13,001 nucleotides of DNA from Campylobacteraceae bacterium (GTDB lineage Bacteria; Campylobacterota; Campylobacteria; Campylobacterales; Campylobacteraceae). A model generated the notes under the pieces. It was not told the DNA's origin and ran no database searches. It worked only from the letters and a program-made list of their open reading frames with translations. This document shows positions 12,397 through 13,001 of the stretch, piece by piece. The first letter of the stretch is position 1. Each line of letters starts with the position of its first letter. The position numbers were made by a program, and so were the translations under genes. The stretch is from the NCBI GenBank assembly GCA_031276365.1, contig JAISNG010000010.1, positions 1 through 13,001 of the forward strand, given 5' to 3'.

Positions 12397-13001
12397 TTAA
12401 ATATGGTCTAAGACTTTTGTCAAGTCTTTGCTCTCAATGATGACGTTCGCCTTACTTTTCAAAACCTCTTTTGCGCAAAACGCAACTTTCAGCGCAGAAA
12501 ATTCAAACATGGAAGCGTCATTCGCTCCATCGCCTATCGACATAGTGTTTTCGCTGCCTATTTTCAGCAAAGACTGTATCCTTAAAAGCATATCGCCTTT
12601 GGAAAAACCAAACATCATATCGCCGCCGACAAGTCCTGTAAGAACACCCTCTTTCACATGTAAAATATTTGCAAAATCTGCGTCAAATCCTAAAACTTTT
12701 TTCGCAAAATTAGTAGCGTATCTAAATCCGCCGCTAAAAACTACAACAGTAATCCCGCGCTTGCGAAGCTCTTTTATAAGTTCTTTTGCGCCATTCATAT
12801 AAGGTAGATTTTCACACACATTTATAACTTTTCTCTCACTCAAACCTTTTAAAAGAGCCACCCTTTTACTTAGCGCTTCGAAAAAATCTATCTTGCCGTT
12901 CATAGCTTCGGCGGTAAGTTTTGCCACTTCATCACCAACATTGTAAGCATCTGCTAAAAAATTGATTGTCTCTCCGTCCATGAGCGTAGAGTCAAAATCA
13001 A
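12397..13001 (-). CDS. serB: Phosphoserine phosphatase SerB, 5' end beyond the window
   Basis: SerB removes phosphate from O-phosphoserine in the last step of serine synthesis. The frame stays open through the window edge: ahead of the ATG at 12981 it reads DFDSTL, so the HAD nucleophile motif DFDSTLMDGET lies across that codon. Starting at 12981 would lose the catalytic aspartates. Only about six N-terminal residues should be missing. Also seen are motif II FSGGF, the motif III lysine in GFSKGDML, and motif IV GDGANDASMF. It is ten bases upstream of the transaldolase-PilT gene and likely leads the same operon. I recall a serB-tal pairing in C. jejuni. Confidence 0.94.
   Translation of the reverse strand, partial: DFDSTLMDGETINFLADAYNVGDEVAKLTAEAMNGKIDFFEALSKRVALLKGLSERKVINVCENLPYMNGAKELIKELRKRGITVVVFSGGFRYATNFAKKVLGFDADFANILHVKEGVLTGLVGGDMMFGFSKGDMLLRIQSLLKIGSENTMSIGDGANDASMFEFSALKVAFCAKEVLKSKANVIIESKDLTKVLDHI

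Overview
The window looks like a moderately AT-rich chromosome segment from a member of the Campylobacterota (formerly Epsilonproteobacteria). Three things suggest this: the protein sequences (a short PriA, an H. pylori-like transaldolase, a CTC-type bL25), prepilins with the FTMIELIFVIVILGILA N-terminus common in that phylum, and a gene order I recall, unchecked, from Campylobacter and Helicobacter. There uvrB, two small genes, a pseudopilin and priA lie together; serB sits beside tal; and tal, rplY, pth and a YjgP/YjgQ permease form a cluster. I cannot name the genus.

Layout. Positions 1-1007 hold no convincing gene and are full of degenerate inverted repeats. uvrB runs leftward (1008-2984). 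It diverges, across a very short AT-rich promoter region, from two overlapping small genes (3079-3533, a coiled-coil protein and a 74-residue unknown). Two type IV prepilin genes follow (3668-4129 and 4208-4651), separated by a strong intrinsic terminator, then priA (4655-6490). A second repeat-rich gene-free island spans 6491-7572. From 7573 to the right edge everything is on the minus strand and probably forms one operon. In transcription order it is serB (cut by the window edge), a transaldolase-PilT fusion, rplY, pth and an LptF/LptG-family permease.

The standout is the 861-residue reading frame at 9801-12386. It joins a complete transaldolase (residues about 1-335, all expected catalytic residues present) to a complete PilT-type retraction ATPase (about 464-820, Walker A, Walker B and His box intact). 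The joint is an approximately 80-residue, almost uninterrupted Glu/Lys/Arg/Ala helix plus a short extension. I know of no described protein that couples a pentose-phosphate enzyme to a pilus motor. The frame is open throughout and the linker reads as protein sequence, so it does not look like simple readthrough or a frameshift artefact.

The rest is DNA repair and replication restart (UvrB, PriA), translation (bL25, Pth), serine biosynthesis (SerB), LPS export (LptF/G) and type IV pilus parts. The pilin leader carries a perfect TGTCAATA-N4-TATTGACA palindrome. Both gene-free islands carry the same families of repeats, including dRS3-like ATTCCC-N8-GGGAAT palindromes and a longer AT-rich arm joined to them.
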